This document shows, piece after piece, positions 41,711 through 51,100 of a DNA stretch of 52,202 nucleotides. The position numbers and the translations under genes were made by a program. The stretch lies in contig CAYYSU010000016.1 of assembly GCA_964474455.1 (NCBI GenBank), positions 1 through 52,202 on the forward strand, given 5' to 3'. The stretch is from BM520 sp964474455 (GTDB taxonomy: Bacteria > Bacteroidota > Bacteroidia > Bacteroidales > BM520). Position 1 is the first letter of the stretch. The number at the start of each line of letters is the position of its first letter. Below the pieces are notes generated by a model. The model did no database searches, was not told where the DNA came from, and saw only the letters and a program-made list of their open reading frames with translations.

Positions 41711-43222
41711 TTATGTCATAATTTCCAGGAGCTCTTCTATAATGACTCTGTTATTACTAAGTCGGGGCACTTTATTCTGTCCTCCGAGTTTTTTGAGTTT
41801 TTTTAGCCAATTGTAAAATGTTCCTTCCGGAGCAGCGTGAATAATCGGAGCTCGTAATATCAAGTTGTGATAACGCTTGGCTTCATAGTCGGAGTTTGTG
41901 GCTTTAAGGGCATTGTCAAGGATTTCAGTAAAATACTCCATGCTTTCAGGCTTTTTGCTAAACTCAATAATCCACTCATGACCACCATTTTCCTTGTTGG
42001 TAACATATATTGGTGCTGCGGTATATTCCAATACTACTGCCCCGGTTTTTTCACAGGCTTTCGTAATAGCTTTGTCGGAGTTTTCCACCATCAGCTCTTC
42101 ACCCACCGAGTTAATAAAATTCTTTGTCCTTCCAGAGATACGTATTCTGTATGGCTGGAGCGATGTAAACTTCACTGTATCGCCGATCATATATCGCCAC
42201 AATCCGGCATTGGTAGTTATTACCATGGCGTAGTTTGTGTTTTTCTCCACCTCCCACAAAGGAATTGTTTTGGGGTTGTCACTCTCCAACTCTTCCATAG
42301 GAATAAATTCATAGAAGATGCCATAGTCAAGCATGAGCAGCATATCCTTGCTGTTTTTCTGATCCTGTATTCCGAAGAATCCTTCGCTGGCGTTGTAGGT
42401 CTCGATGTATGTCATATCGCCGGGGATAATATCTTTGTATTGCTGCTCATAGGGAGCAAAATTCACTCCCCCGTGGAAGAATACACTCAGCTCTGGCCAC
42501 ACCTCTTTGATATTGTCTTTTCCTGTAATTTCCAGTATCCTATTTAGTAGCAGCAGCATCCATGAGGGCACTCCGGAGAGGCTTACCACATTATGATCTT
42601 TCGTCGTTTGGGCCATTTTTTCTAATTTGGCCTCCCACTCTTCCATAAGAGCGATTTCTGATCCCGGAACGCGGAGGAGTTCGGCCCAGGCAGGGAGATG
42701 ATCTATAAGAATTGCCGAAACATCACCAATTAAAAACGTCTCATTATTGATTTCAGAGACACGATGACTACCGCCGATGGCAAGCTGTCGGCCGGAAAAG
42801 ATGTTGGAATCAGGGTATAGCTGGAGAAAGATAGCAATTAAATCCTTTCCGCCTTGATAGTGACAATCCTCCAGCGCTTCCTGGCTTACAGGAATAATCT
42901 TACTCTTGCTGGATGTGGTTCCGGAGGATTTAGAAAACCACTTTATCTGCGTGGGCCACAGGAGATTCTGTTCGCCCTGCAACATTCTGTCGATGTAAGG
43001 CTTAAGATCTTCGTATTGATTTAGAGGAATACGATTACGAAAAGTTTCGTAGCTCTCAATAGATCTGTAATCGTACTTTTGGCCCCATTCTGTATCACGT
43101 GATTTTGTGATCAGGGCATTAAACCATTCCATCTGTACGTCAGCAGGATACTTAAGGAATAGCTCTATCTGATGGAGTCTCTTGAGTGTAAACCAGGAGA
43201 CAAGTGAATTTACAAATGCCAT
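41711..43222 (-). CDS. GH3 family acyl-adenylate/amido synthetase-like protein
   Basis: This 503-residue member of the bacterial GH3 family has an adenylate-forming ANL fold, related to plant auxin-conjugating enzymes. The core has the WFSKSSGTTSSKSKIIPVS P-loop-like motif, YIETYNASEGFFGIQD, and the YRIRISGRTKNFINSVGEELM block near the C-terminal lid. Bacterial substrates are unknown. It has a TATCTTTG promoter element upstream (43241-43248). It is widespread in Bacteroidota and not obviously acquired. Confidence 0.88.
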   Translation of the reverse strand: MAFVNSLVSWFTLKRLHQIELFLKYPADVQMEWFNALITKSRDTEWGQKYDYRSIESYETFRNRIPLNQYEDLKPYIDRMLQGEQNLLWPTQIKWFSKSSGTTSSKSKIIPVSQEALEDCHYQGGKDLIAIFLQLYPDSNIFSGRQLAIGGSHRVSEINNETFLIGDVSAILIDHLPAWAELLRVPGSEIALMEEWEAKLEKMAQTTKDHNVVSLSGVPSWMLLLLNRILEITGKDNIKEVWPELSVFFHGGVNFAPYEQQYKDIIPGDMTYIETYNASEGFFGIQDQKNSKDMLLMLDYGIFYEFIPMEELESDNPKTIPLWEVEKNTNYAMVITTNAGLWRYMIGDTVKFTSLQPYRIRISGRTKNFINSVGEELMVENSDKAITKACEKTGAVVLEYTAAPIYVTNKENGGHEWIIEFSKKPESMEYFTEILDNALKATNSDYEAKRYHNLILRAPIIHAAPEGTFYNWLKKLKKLGGQNKVPRLSNNRVIIEELLEIMT

Positions 43223-43240
43223 ATTTTATATTTAAATCAC

Positions 43241-43248
43241 CAAAGATA
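43241..43248 (-). promoter_or_regulatory. -7 element for the GH3 gene
   Basis: Minus-strand TATCTTTG matches TAnnTTTG, 18 bases before ATG 43222. Confidence 0.42.
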
Positions 43249-43301
43249 GGGGTTATTTATTACATTATTCTTACTTTTACTTTGATTTTAAATGCGGTGA
43301 T

Positions 43302-44114
43302 ATGATTGTATTTCCTAATGCCAAGATAAACCTGGGGTTGAAGATTCGTAGTCGTCGAGGTGATGGATTTCATAATATAGAAACGATATTTCTTCCCGTT
43401 GGGCTGAAGGATATTCTTGAGATCGTACCATCTAAAAGGAAGAATAACGCCCTGAAGGTTACGGGTCTTGTTGTGGATGTTCCTGTTGAGAAAAACCTGA
43501 CGTATATGGCGGCAGCTATGATGCAGAACGAGTATGACCTTCCCGGAGTGAATATTCATCTTCATAAGGCGATACCTATGGGCGCGGGGCTGGGAGGTGG
43601 CTCTGCGGATGCATCTTTTACCATCTCTGTTATGAACAGGATCTTTGAATTGAACCTTAGCAAAGAACAGATGAAAGCACATGCCGCAACTCTTGGCAGC
43701 GATTGCCCGTTCTTTATCGAAAACACCCCTATGCTGGGAGAAGGAAAGGGTGGTGATCTCAGTGCGATAGATCTCCCGGGAATGAAGAACCTTAAAACAG
43801 TAATTGTAAAACCTGATATTCATGTATCTACTGCAGAGGCCTACTCCGGAGTAACACCTGATTCAGAGAGTCCGTCGTTTAGGGCGTTTTTGTCTCTCGA
43901 ACCGCAAAAATGGCGCGAGGTGTTTATAAATGATTTTGAAGCGAATCTCTTGGTAAAACATCCCCCAATAAAAAATATTAAGGATGAGTTGTATGGTTTG
44001 GGTGCCATATACGCTTCTATGTCTGGGAGTGGATCAGCATTATTTGGATTTTTCCGTGACGTTCCCGGGGATATTGAATCTTTATTCCCAAGATGCTTTG
44101 TGTGGCATGAATAG
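43302..44114 (+). CDS. ispE: 4-diphosphocytidyl-2-C-methyl-D-erythritol kinase
   Basis: IspE phosphorylates CDP-methylerythritol in the MEP isoprenoid pathway. The 270-residue GHMP kinase has the N-terminal FPNAKINLGLKIRSRRGDGFHNIETIFLPVGL. The ATP loop is IPMGAGLGGGSADASF, and the C-terminal SGSGSALFGFF motif is present. It is divergent from GH3 and convergent with lptG, whose stop is 3 bases away. Upstream TACTTTTA/TACTTTG sequences are near-matches to the -7 element. Confidence 0.95.
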   Translation: MIVFPNAKINLGLKIRSRRGDGFHNIETIFLPVGLKDILEIVPSKRKNNALKVTGLVVDVPVEKNLTYMAAAMMQNEYDLPGVNIHLHKAIPMGAGLGGGSADASFTISVMNRIFELNLSKEQMKAHAATLGSDCPFFIENTPMLGEGKGGDLSAIDLPGMKNLKTVIVKPDIHVSTAEAYSGVTPDSESPSFRAFLSLEPQKWREVFINDFEANLLVKHPPIKNIKDELYGLGAIYASMSGSGSALFGFFRDVPGDIESLFPRCFVWHE

Positions 44115-44117
44115 CTG

Positions 44118-45197
44118 TTACTTCGGTGCTTTGTAGAGCAGGAATAATGCTATAAAAGCATAAACAATGTTGGGCAACCATGCCGCCAGCAATGGCGAGA
44201 GACTGCCATTGGTTGCAAATACAGTGCTTATCTGCATGAAGAGGATAAAACCAAAGGTAAGGGCGATGCCGATGCCAAGGTGCATCCCAATTCCTCCTCT
44301 TACCTTACGACTGGAGAGAGAAACACCCAGTAATGTGAGAATTACAGTAGCAAAAGAGAATGAAATACGCTGATGCTGTTCAACCTCGAATTTTTTCATG
44401 TTTCGCACCCCCTTTTTCTTCTCCTTAACAATAAAATCACGTAGCTCCCAATAGTTCATTATCTTCATATCTTCGATAACAACAGTGAAATCTATGGGCC
44501 TTAACATCAGGGTGGTGTCCAACTTTGTGCCTTTGTAGATATACTCCCTTTTTTCAGTTATATGTCGGATCTTGTAGTCTACGAGGGTCCAGATCTCTGT
44601 TTCGGGATTGAATATTATCTTATCAGCATTAAGACGATAATATAAACCATCATTAGTATTTGCTTTCTCAAAGGTGAAGTCCTTGCCCTCGTTGATCCTG
44701 GCGTTGAAACTTTTTATATAGTAATATGTCTCATTATCTGCCTGCATATGTATGTCGTTGGCTCGATCCTTTCTCGGCGTATGGAGATAATTTTTTTCAA
44801 ACTCCACAAGCTTTACATTGGTGCGGGGGATAACAAAATTTGATAATGCCAGCGACATTAGAGTGAGTAAAAGTGCAGAGATAATATATGGCCTCAGCAT
44901 TCTTTTAAAGGAGACACCGCTACTAAGTATGGCAATAATCTCTGTGTTGGATGCCAGCTTGGAAGTGAAGAATATTACTGAGATAAAGGTGAACAGATAT
45001 AGGAACAGATTAACAAAATAGGGTATAAAGTTGAAATAATAATCGAAAATAATTGCTTTTAATGGAGCACTGTTATCCAGGAAGTCATCTACCTTTTCCG
45101 ATACATCGAAAATAATCACTACCACAATCAGGAGTGATATTGCGTAGAAAAATGTCCCTAGGAACTTGCTGATTATGTATCTGTCAATTTTCTTCAT
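44118..45197 (-). CDS. LptG/YjgQ-family LPS export permease
   Basis: This 359-residue LptF/LptG family protein has three N-terminal helices (about 12-35, 55-80, 95-120). A large periplasmic beta-jellyroll follows (about 135-265; YYYIKSFNARINEGKDF...MNYWELRDFI), then three C-terminal helices with LTLLGVSLSSRKVRGGIGMHLGIGIALTFGF. With LptB and LptC it extracts LPS from the inner membrane. Which of LptF or LptG it is cannot be told. It follows tgt by 17 bases. Confidence 0.9.
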   Translation of the reverse strand: MKKIDRYIISKFLGTFFYAISLLIVVVIIFDVSEKVDDFLDNSAPLKAIIFDYYFNFIPYFVNLFLYLFTFISVIFFTSKLASNTEIIAILSSGVSFKRMLRPYIISALLLTLMSLALSNFVIPRTNVKLVEFEKNYLHTPRKDRANDIHMQADNETYYYIKSFNARINEGKDFTFEKANTNDGLYYRLNADKIIFNPETEIWTLVDYKIRHITEKREYIYKGTKLDTTLMLRPIDFTVVIEDMKIMNYWELRDFIVKEKKKGVRNMKKFEVEQHQRISFSFATVILTLLGVSLSSRKVRGGIGMHLGIGIALTFGFILFMQISTVFATNGSLSPLLAAWLPNIVYAFIALFLLYKAPK

Positions 45198-45214
45198 TCA
45201 TCAATTAAATAAAA

Positions 45215-46345
45215 TCATATCCTGTTCGACAGCTTGGGAATCATCATGTTTTTCCAGCTTTTAAAGTCGCCGTCGATGATGTGTTTCCGAGCCTGAGTCA
45301 CCAATTCCAGATAGAATGCGAGGTTGTGCAAGCTGGCGATCATTGGCCCCAGTCGCTCTCCGGCAACAAAGAGATGACGTAAATAGGCACGTGAATATTG
45401 TGTGTCAACGAAACTTACTCCATTGCTGTCGATGGGGGAGAAGTCATCCTCCCATTTTTTATTTTTGATGTTTATGATGCCTTCGTCGGTGAAGAGCATT
45501 CCGTTGCGGCCGTTTCTTGTGGGCATCACACAGTCGAACATATCTATTCCCAGGTCTATACTTTCCAGAATATTTACCGGCGTTCCAACACCCATGAGAT
45601 ACCGGGGTTTGTCGAGAGGTAGAATTCCGTTTACGAGATCTATCATTTCGTACATCATCTCCGCAGGTTCGCCAACTGCTAATCCGCCAATGGCATTACC
45701 TTCTGCTCCCTGGCCGGCGATAAACTCTGCCGATTGAATTCTTAGATCGCGGTAAGTGCTGCCTTGTACAATGGGAAACAGAGCCTGGTGATATCCGTAC
45801 ATGGGCTCTGTCTCATTGAATTGCTTTACGCAGCGTTCCAGCCATCGGTGTGTCAGTCCCATGGAATTTTTAGCATACTCATACTCACAGGGATATGGCG
45901 TACACTCATCGAAAGCCATTATGATATCAGCACCTATTGTTCTTTCGATATCCATTACTATTTCCGGCGTGAAGAAGTGTCTGCTGCCATCGATATGCGA
46001 TTGGAACTTTACGCCCTCTTCAGAAAGTTTTCTCATAGCTGAAAGGGAGTACACCTGAAATCCGCCGCTGTCGGTAAGGATGGGTCTGCTCCAGCCATTA
46101 AATTTGTGCAGACCTCCGGCTTTGTGTAGGATGTCCAGCCCCGGTCGAAGATACAAATGGTATGTGTTGCCAAGAATAATCTGCGCTTTGATGTCGTCAT
46201 AAATGTCGCGCTGATGTATGGCTTTTACTGTTCCGGCAGTTCCCACAGGCATAAAAATAGGAGTGTGTATCGTTCCATGATCTGTCTCTAGTGTTCCGGC
46301 TCTGGCTTTTCCTACGGGGTCTTTAGCTTGTAAGCTGAAGTTCAT
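45215..46345 (-). CDS. tgt: Queuine/preQ1 tRNA-ribosyltransferase
   Basis: Tgt exchanges guanine 34 for preQ1 in tRNAs for Asp, Asn, His and Tyr. The 376-residue protein has LTDSGGFQVYSLS (Asp92, the general acid/base) and GVGTPVNILESIDLGIDMFDCVMPTRNGRNG with the nucleophile Asp271. The usual Zn motif CxCxxC is replaced by NGVSFVDTQYS (about 308-318), a loss I recall being common in Bacteroidota enzymes. ATG 46345 (MNFSLQ) gives the family start; 46360 is possible, and 46411 would lie at the promoter. It precedes lptG by 17 bases. Confidence 0.93.
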   Translation of the reverse strand: MNFSLQAKDPVGKARAGTLETDHGTIHTPIFMPVGTAGTVKAIHQRDIYDDIKAQIILGNTYHLYLRPGLDILHKAGGLHKFNGWSRPILTDSGGFQVYSLSAMRKLSEEGVKFQSHIDGSRHFFTPEIVMDIERTIGADIIMAFDECTPYPCEYEYAKNSMGLTHRWLERCVKQFNETEPMYGYHQALFPIVQGSTYRDLRIQSAEFIAGQGAEGNAIGGLAVGEPAEMMYEMIDLVNGILPLDKPRYLMGVGTPVNILESIDLGIDMFDCVMPTRNGRNGMLFTDEGIINIKNKKWEDDFSPIDSNGVSFVDTQYSRAYLRHLFVAGERLGPMIASLHNLAFYLELVTQARKHIIDGDFKSWKNMMIPKLSNRI

Positions 46346-46408
46346 GCCTTTGTGAATCATTTGTTCTGATTTCTTAATACTAACAAAAATTTTGTTTAAA
46401 AAAGTTTT

Positions 46409-46416
46409 CAAAGATA
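46409..46416 (-). promoter_or_regulatory. -7 element for tgt-lptG
   Basis: Minus-strand TATCTTTG matches TAnnTTTG and gives a leader of about 60 bases to ATG 46345. It is back-to-back with the element at 46440-46447. Confidence 0.45.
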
Positions 46417-46439
46417 ATCTTTATTAACCTAAGAATAGA

Positions 46440-46447
46440 TATTTTTG
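46440..46447 (+). promoter_or_regulatory. -7 element for the glycosyltransferase-sigma factor operon
   Basis: TATTTTTG matches TAnnTTTG, 19 bases before ATG 46467 (7 before the alternative GTG 46455). Confidence 0.42.
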
Positions 46448-46466
46448 CCTTCAAGTGCCTATTTTC

Positions 46467-47600
46467 ATGATATTAGAACTATTTCATCAGGATCCCATTC
46501 TTTTCAGCCTCTTTGGCTTGTTTGCATTGAGTGTGTTTTTTCAATTGATATACTATTGGATATTCTACTCTGGAGTGGCATTCCACAGGCAATCGTGTGT
46601 AAACGAAAATACTGGTGGGGTGAGTGTGGTGATTTGTGCTAAAGATGAATATTATAACCTGCAACGCAACCTGCCGCATATCCTGGATCAAAAGTATCAT
46701 ACACTTGAGGTGATCGTTGTAAATGATAAATCTGATGATGAAAGTGACCTGCTCCTTGATTCCATAGCCCGGCAGTACGACAACCTGCAGGTGATACACA
46801 TGAACAGTGATTTGAATTTTTTTAAGGGCAAGAAATTTCCGCAATCTGTCGGAATACGATCTGCAAGATACGATACCATCATACTAACTGATGCCAACTG
46901 CCGCCCCGCCTCAGCATACTGGATACGACGAATGATGTCATCTTTTTTCCCAAAAACAAAGGTGGTGCTTGGTTATAACGGTTTGGAAAAAGGTCAGGGT
47001 TTTCTTAATCACCTGATAAGATGCGATCATTTGAATGATGCAATAAGATATTTGTCGTTCGCAAAACGAGGGATTCCTTATAACGGATCAATAAAGAATA
47101 TTGCGTTTAAAAAAGAGCTTTTTGTGAAACAAAACAGCTTCATGGATATGTATGAAATGCGTGCCGGTGACGATGAGAAATTTATTAACCGGGCTGTACG
47201 AAGAAAAAATACAGTTATACAAATTCATCCCGAGAGTCATATTATCTCTTTCCCAAAACAGAAATTCAGAGTATGGATTAACGCAAAACAGAGACAGAAA
47301 ACGGGATCACATTACTATCGATTTCTTACTAAACTGTTAATGGGATTTTTCATGACTTTCCAGTATGCTTTTTATGCGCTTTTTATCGTATTGATGTTTT
47401 CAAATTATATGCTGTATTTTGTTTTGGGGATGTTCCTATTGCGTGAATTATCACACCTTTTGTTGTTTAAAAACAGTATGAAAAAACTGAAAGAACAAAA
47501 TTTATTATTAACTTCGCTCATCGGAGAAATATTTGTGCTTCTAATAGGCCCGTACTTATGGCTTAGTAGCAGAACAACGAAAACAGGTAAATGGAGTTAA
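46467..47600 (+). CDS. Membrane-bound family 2 glycosyltransferase
   Basis: This 377-residue GT2 enzyme has an N-terminal helix (about 8-35). A GT-A catalytic domain (about 50-260) follows, with VSVVICAKDEYYNLQRNLPHIL, VIVVNDKSDDESD (the first acidic site), IILTDANCRPAS (DxN-type metal site) and a later YEMRAGDDEKFINRAV. Two or three membrane helices close it (about 285-375). The sugar and acceptor are unknown. GTG 46455 is an alternative start. The sigma factor gene overlaps its end by 10 bases. Confidence 0.88.
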   Translation: MILELFHQDPILFSLFGLFALSVFFQLIYYWIFYSGVAFHRQSCVNENTGGVSVVICAKDEYYNLQRNLPHILDQKYHTLEVIVVNDKSDDESDLLLDSIARQYDNLQVIHMNSDLNFFKGKKFPQSVGIRSARYDTIILTDANCRPASAYWIRRMMSSFFPKTKVVLGYNGLEKGQGFLNHLIRCDHLNDAIRYLSFAKRGIPYNGSIKNIAFKKELFVKQNSFMDMYEMRAGDDEKFINRAVRRKNTVIQIHPESHIISFPKQKFRVWINAKQRQKTGSHYYRFLTKLLMGFFMTFQYAFYALFIVLMFSNYMLYFVLGMFLLRELSHLLLFKNSMKKLKEQNLLLTSLIGEIFVLLIGPYLWLSSRTTKTGKWS

Positions 47601-48196
47601 ATAGAAAATTGACCAATAAAGCGCAAAGGGACTACTCCCTAGTTCTGGCTGCCATAGCAGGAGATCAAAAAGCATACTCCTCCCTGATGAATTACTACCA
47701 TGACACTCTGTATTTTATGATGCTGAAAATGACCAACAGCACTATTGAAGCCGAAGATCTTGCTGTTGAGGCATTTGGAAAAGCATTTAAGAAAATTGAG
47801 CAGTACTCTCCTGATTACGCATTCTCTACCTGGTTGTTTAAAATCGCCACCAATAACTGTATCGATTTTATTCGTAAAAAACATGCTTTTACTATCTCTC
47901 TTAATGAAGTACATGGCGATAAGCAAGATTATGAACCAATAGTAGATGTGAAAGCCGACATCCGCGATCCGGAAGAAGAGATTATTCGTAATCAAAAATT
48001 GGAGATACTACGCGATTTTGTGCAAAAACTAAAACCGCACTACCGGGTATTGGTGGAACTGAGATATTTTGATGAGCTCTCATACGAAGAGATTGCAGAA
48101 CAAATGGATCTTCCGCTGGGAACAGTGAAGGCAAAACTCTTCAGGGCTCGTGACCTGCTGTATAATATGGTGAAAAAAACCAGAGATACTTTCTAA
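47591..48196 (+). CDS. ECF-type RNA polymerase sigma factor
   Basis: This 201-residue sigma-70 factor of the ECF group has region 2 (about 25-95; LMNYYHDTLYFMMLKM, AEDLAVEAFGKAFKKIEQYSPDYAFSTWLFKIATNNCIDFIRKK). A variable linker follows, then region 4 (about 140-195; LKPHYRVLVELRYFDELSYEEIAEQMDLPLGTVKAKLFRARDLL). No anti-sigma gene follows. It is fused by 10-base overlap to the glycosyltransferase gene, so the two are likely co-expressed. Its stop overlaps the convergent secreted-protein gene by 4 bases. Confidence 0.92.
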   Translation: MELNRKLTNKAQRDYSLVLAAIAGDQKAYSSLMNYYHDTLYFMMLKMTNSTIEAEDLAVEAFGKAFKKIEQYSPDYAFSTWLFKIATNNCIDFIRKKHAFTISLNEVHGDKQDYEPIVDVKADIRDPEEEIIRNQKLEILRDFVQKLKPHYRVLVELRYFDELSYEEIAEQMDLPLGTVKAKLFRARDLLYNMVKKTRDTF

Positions 48197-51100
48197 TAAA
48201 CCATGAGTTTCAAAGCTATTGGCTGCAATCCCTCCTTATAAACCCTGACCATATATACTCCCCTGTGAATATTTTCTGTTTTTATTTCACTGTTGTGAAT
48301 GATGTTGTCTTTAGTGTAAACTACCACTCCTGATATATTTACTATCTCCATTCTTGCATGATAATATCCTTGTGGAACAGTGATCCTGAAATGCCCCACA
48401 GCAGGGTTAGGCGAGATGCTAAAGGTTTTTTCATCATCTTCTTCTAAAAATCCTATACATATATCGAAATGTATCTGTTTTGTTTTTGATGATACACATC
48501 CATTAACATCAGTAACCTCTACTGAAATATTATGTGTGCCAATACCCATGCCCGTAGTGTCTGTTGTTATTGTTGGCGTTGTCTCTCCTCCCGGCGACCA
48601 CACCCAGCCAACAGGATCCATAGAGGAGAAAACGGTTAGTGTTATTGTTTCGCCGGCGCAGACAGTGTCATTGGGGAAAGTCTCAATAAAGAGCTGATTT
48701 TCCGGGAATACAGTCACATCGGTATATCCTGAAGTGGTGTTCCACCCGTCGTCCACTTCAACCCACAGTCGCAGCGGTTCCTCTATCGTAATCTGAGGGT
48801 TCTCCTGATCACTGAAAAACCCCGGTGGCTCCGAGAACCATGCGTATATGTACTCCTCTGCACCGCCATCTGCATTGGCATAGAGCTGTACCGTCTCTCC
48901 CGGGCATGACTGCTGTGGGGATGCGTAAGGTGTAACGGAGAGCTCGCCGGTAGTGAGTTCTATGAACAGGTCGTCGTTGCCGGAACAGCCTGTTTGTGTG
49001 TCGGTGACAGTAAGGTGTAAGGTTGAATTGCTGTATAATTTCGTCGTTTGTGTCTCTTGTTGATCAGGGTTTATCAGTATTGCTGCCGGGCTCCACTGCC
49101 AGGAGTAGCTTTCACTGCCACCGGTGGCAGTACCGGAAACGACTGTTGAGGTGCCATGGAAGATGCCCTGACCTGTACCTGCATAGACCACCGGAGTTTC
49201 ATGTACCGTGACATAAATATCACCTGTAACTTGGTTGTATCCATCTGATACTTCCACATAATATGTGGTGCCTTCCACAGGTGTTACTACCGGATTTGAC
49301 AATGTGGATGAGAAGCCGGCAGGCACAGAGCTCCATAGAAATGTATAATCCCCTGCTCCCCCTGAGGGTATTGCCTGTAGTTGTATTTCTTCTCCCGGAC
49401 AGACTTCCTGTGGCGATGCACTAACATCAACACTCAGCGAACCTCCCGTTACAAAAACAGTCATATTGTCGCTATTTGCACAGCCTGTATTATTGTCTTC
49501 TGATGTGAGGGTGAAAAGTACAGAGCTTTCCAGGTTTACAGTAGTAGGGTTGAGGATGTTTTGTCCTATTATCTTGTCTTCCGGTTTCCAGTGATGAGTG
49601 TAATCTCCACTACCTCCCGTGACAGTTCCGTTGAGTTGAGTGAATGTGCCAAAAGGGATTACCTGATTCTCTCCTGCATCAACCTCGGGGAGTGGATGGA
49701 AAGATAGTGTCATGTCGTCGTTGTGAGCTCCGCAGGCGCTGTTTGCTGCGGCTGTGAGAGTAAGAGTTACCTGGTCGTTATTGTAATCACTTTGTGATGG
49801 ATGGTATATTGTATTCAGAAGCGTTGAATCGGAAAAATATCCTGTTCCGTTGCTTGCCCACATGCAACCTATTGTATTCTGAATGCTTCCTGAGGTGGTA
49901 AAAATCTCTCCACTGCAAATCGTCTCATCGTCTCCTGCATTGGCAACGGGAGCTTTGATGAATATCACAGATAATTCATCCTGAACTACTGTATTACATG
50001 GTGTTACCGCGCTTCCGTGAAGTGTCAACGTAACGTTTTCATTTTGTAAATCCTGGCTGCCAGGAGTGTATGTCGTAGCTAGCAATGATGGGTTTACAAA
50101 TGTACCGTCGCCTGATGTTTGCCACAATATTGATGAGGTGTGATCTGCATATCCTGACACAGAGACATCCTCAAGCTCACAAATAATCTGATCATAACCT
50201 GCAAATACTTCTGGCAGCGGCTGGAATGAAATAAGTATGCTGTCTGTCGCTACTTCGGTGCATGGCGATGCAGGGAATGCCGAAAGTTTTAGGTATGCAG
50301 AACCGTTGTTGAGATCTTCACCTCCGGGGAAGTATTCTGAGTTTAAGGTGTTTATGTTGGAGAATGACCCGTCACCGGCACTGCTCCACTCAATGGAGGT
50401 ATAGTGCGACGCTTCGCCGTTGGTTATGAATGTTTGATCAGCACAGATGGTTTCATCACTCCCGGCGTTACTATTCGCACCCGGACAGAGTGTTAAGATC
50501 AATTCATCGTAGGCGGTACCACAGGGAGCATTTCCAAGCACCTGTAGTATAATGGTAATCTCTTTTTCTTCATCAACATTTTCAGCATAATATACTGTGT
50601 TTAGAGCATTGGGATCAGCGAAGGTTCCACTTCCCAGGGTCATCCATTCTATGGTGCTGTAATTTTCAGCCTGACCGGAGAGTTGTATAACACTGTTTTC
50701 ACAAGCAGTTTGATCCTCGCCGGCTATTGCTGAGGGTGGTGGTATAATGGTGACATTTACCGTGTCGCGGTCAACGATATCACAAGGATTTAATGCATTG
50801 CCGGAAAGGATTAGCTGAGTGCCTCCATTTTCCATATCCTCCGTTCCGGGAGTATATATCGCCGTAGGGCTATGTATAAAATTGAATGTTCCGTCTCCTG
50901 TCGAGGACCAGGTAATTGATTGTGTGTTTGATGAAGACGCATTGCAGCTGAAGTTCTGCCACCTGCAGATGGTGTCGTCATTGCCGGCATTTACCTCGGG
51001 GTGAGCAATAGTGTTAATTATTATGTAATCACTACATATTAATGATCCATCGGTGACGGTAACGGTGTATGTGGTAGTGTCGTTAACCTGAACAAATGGA

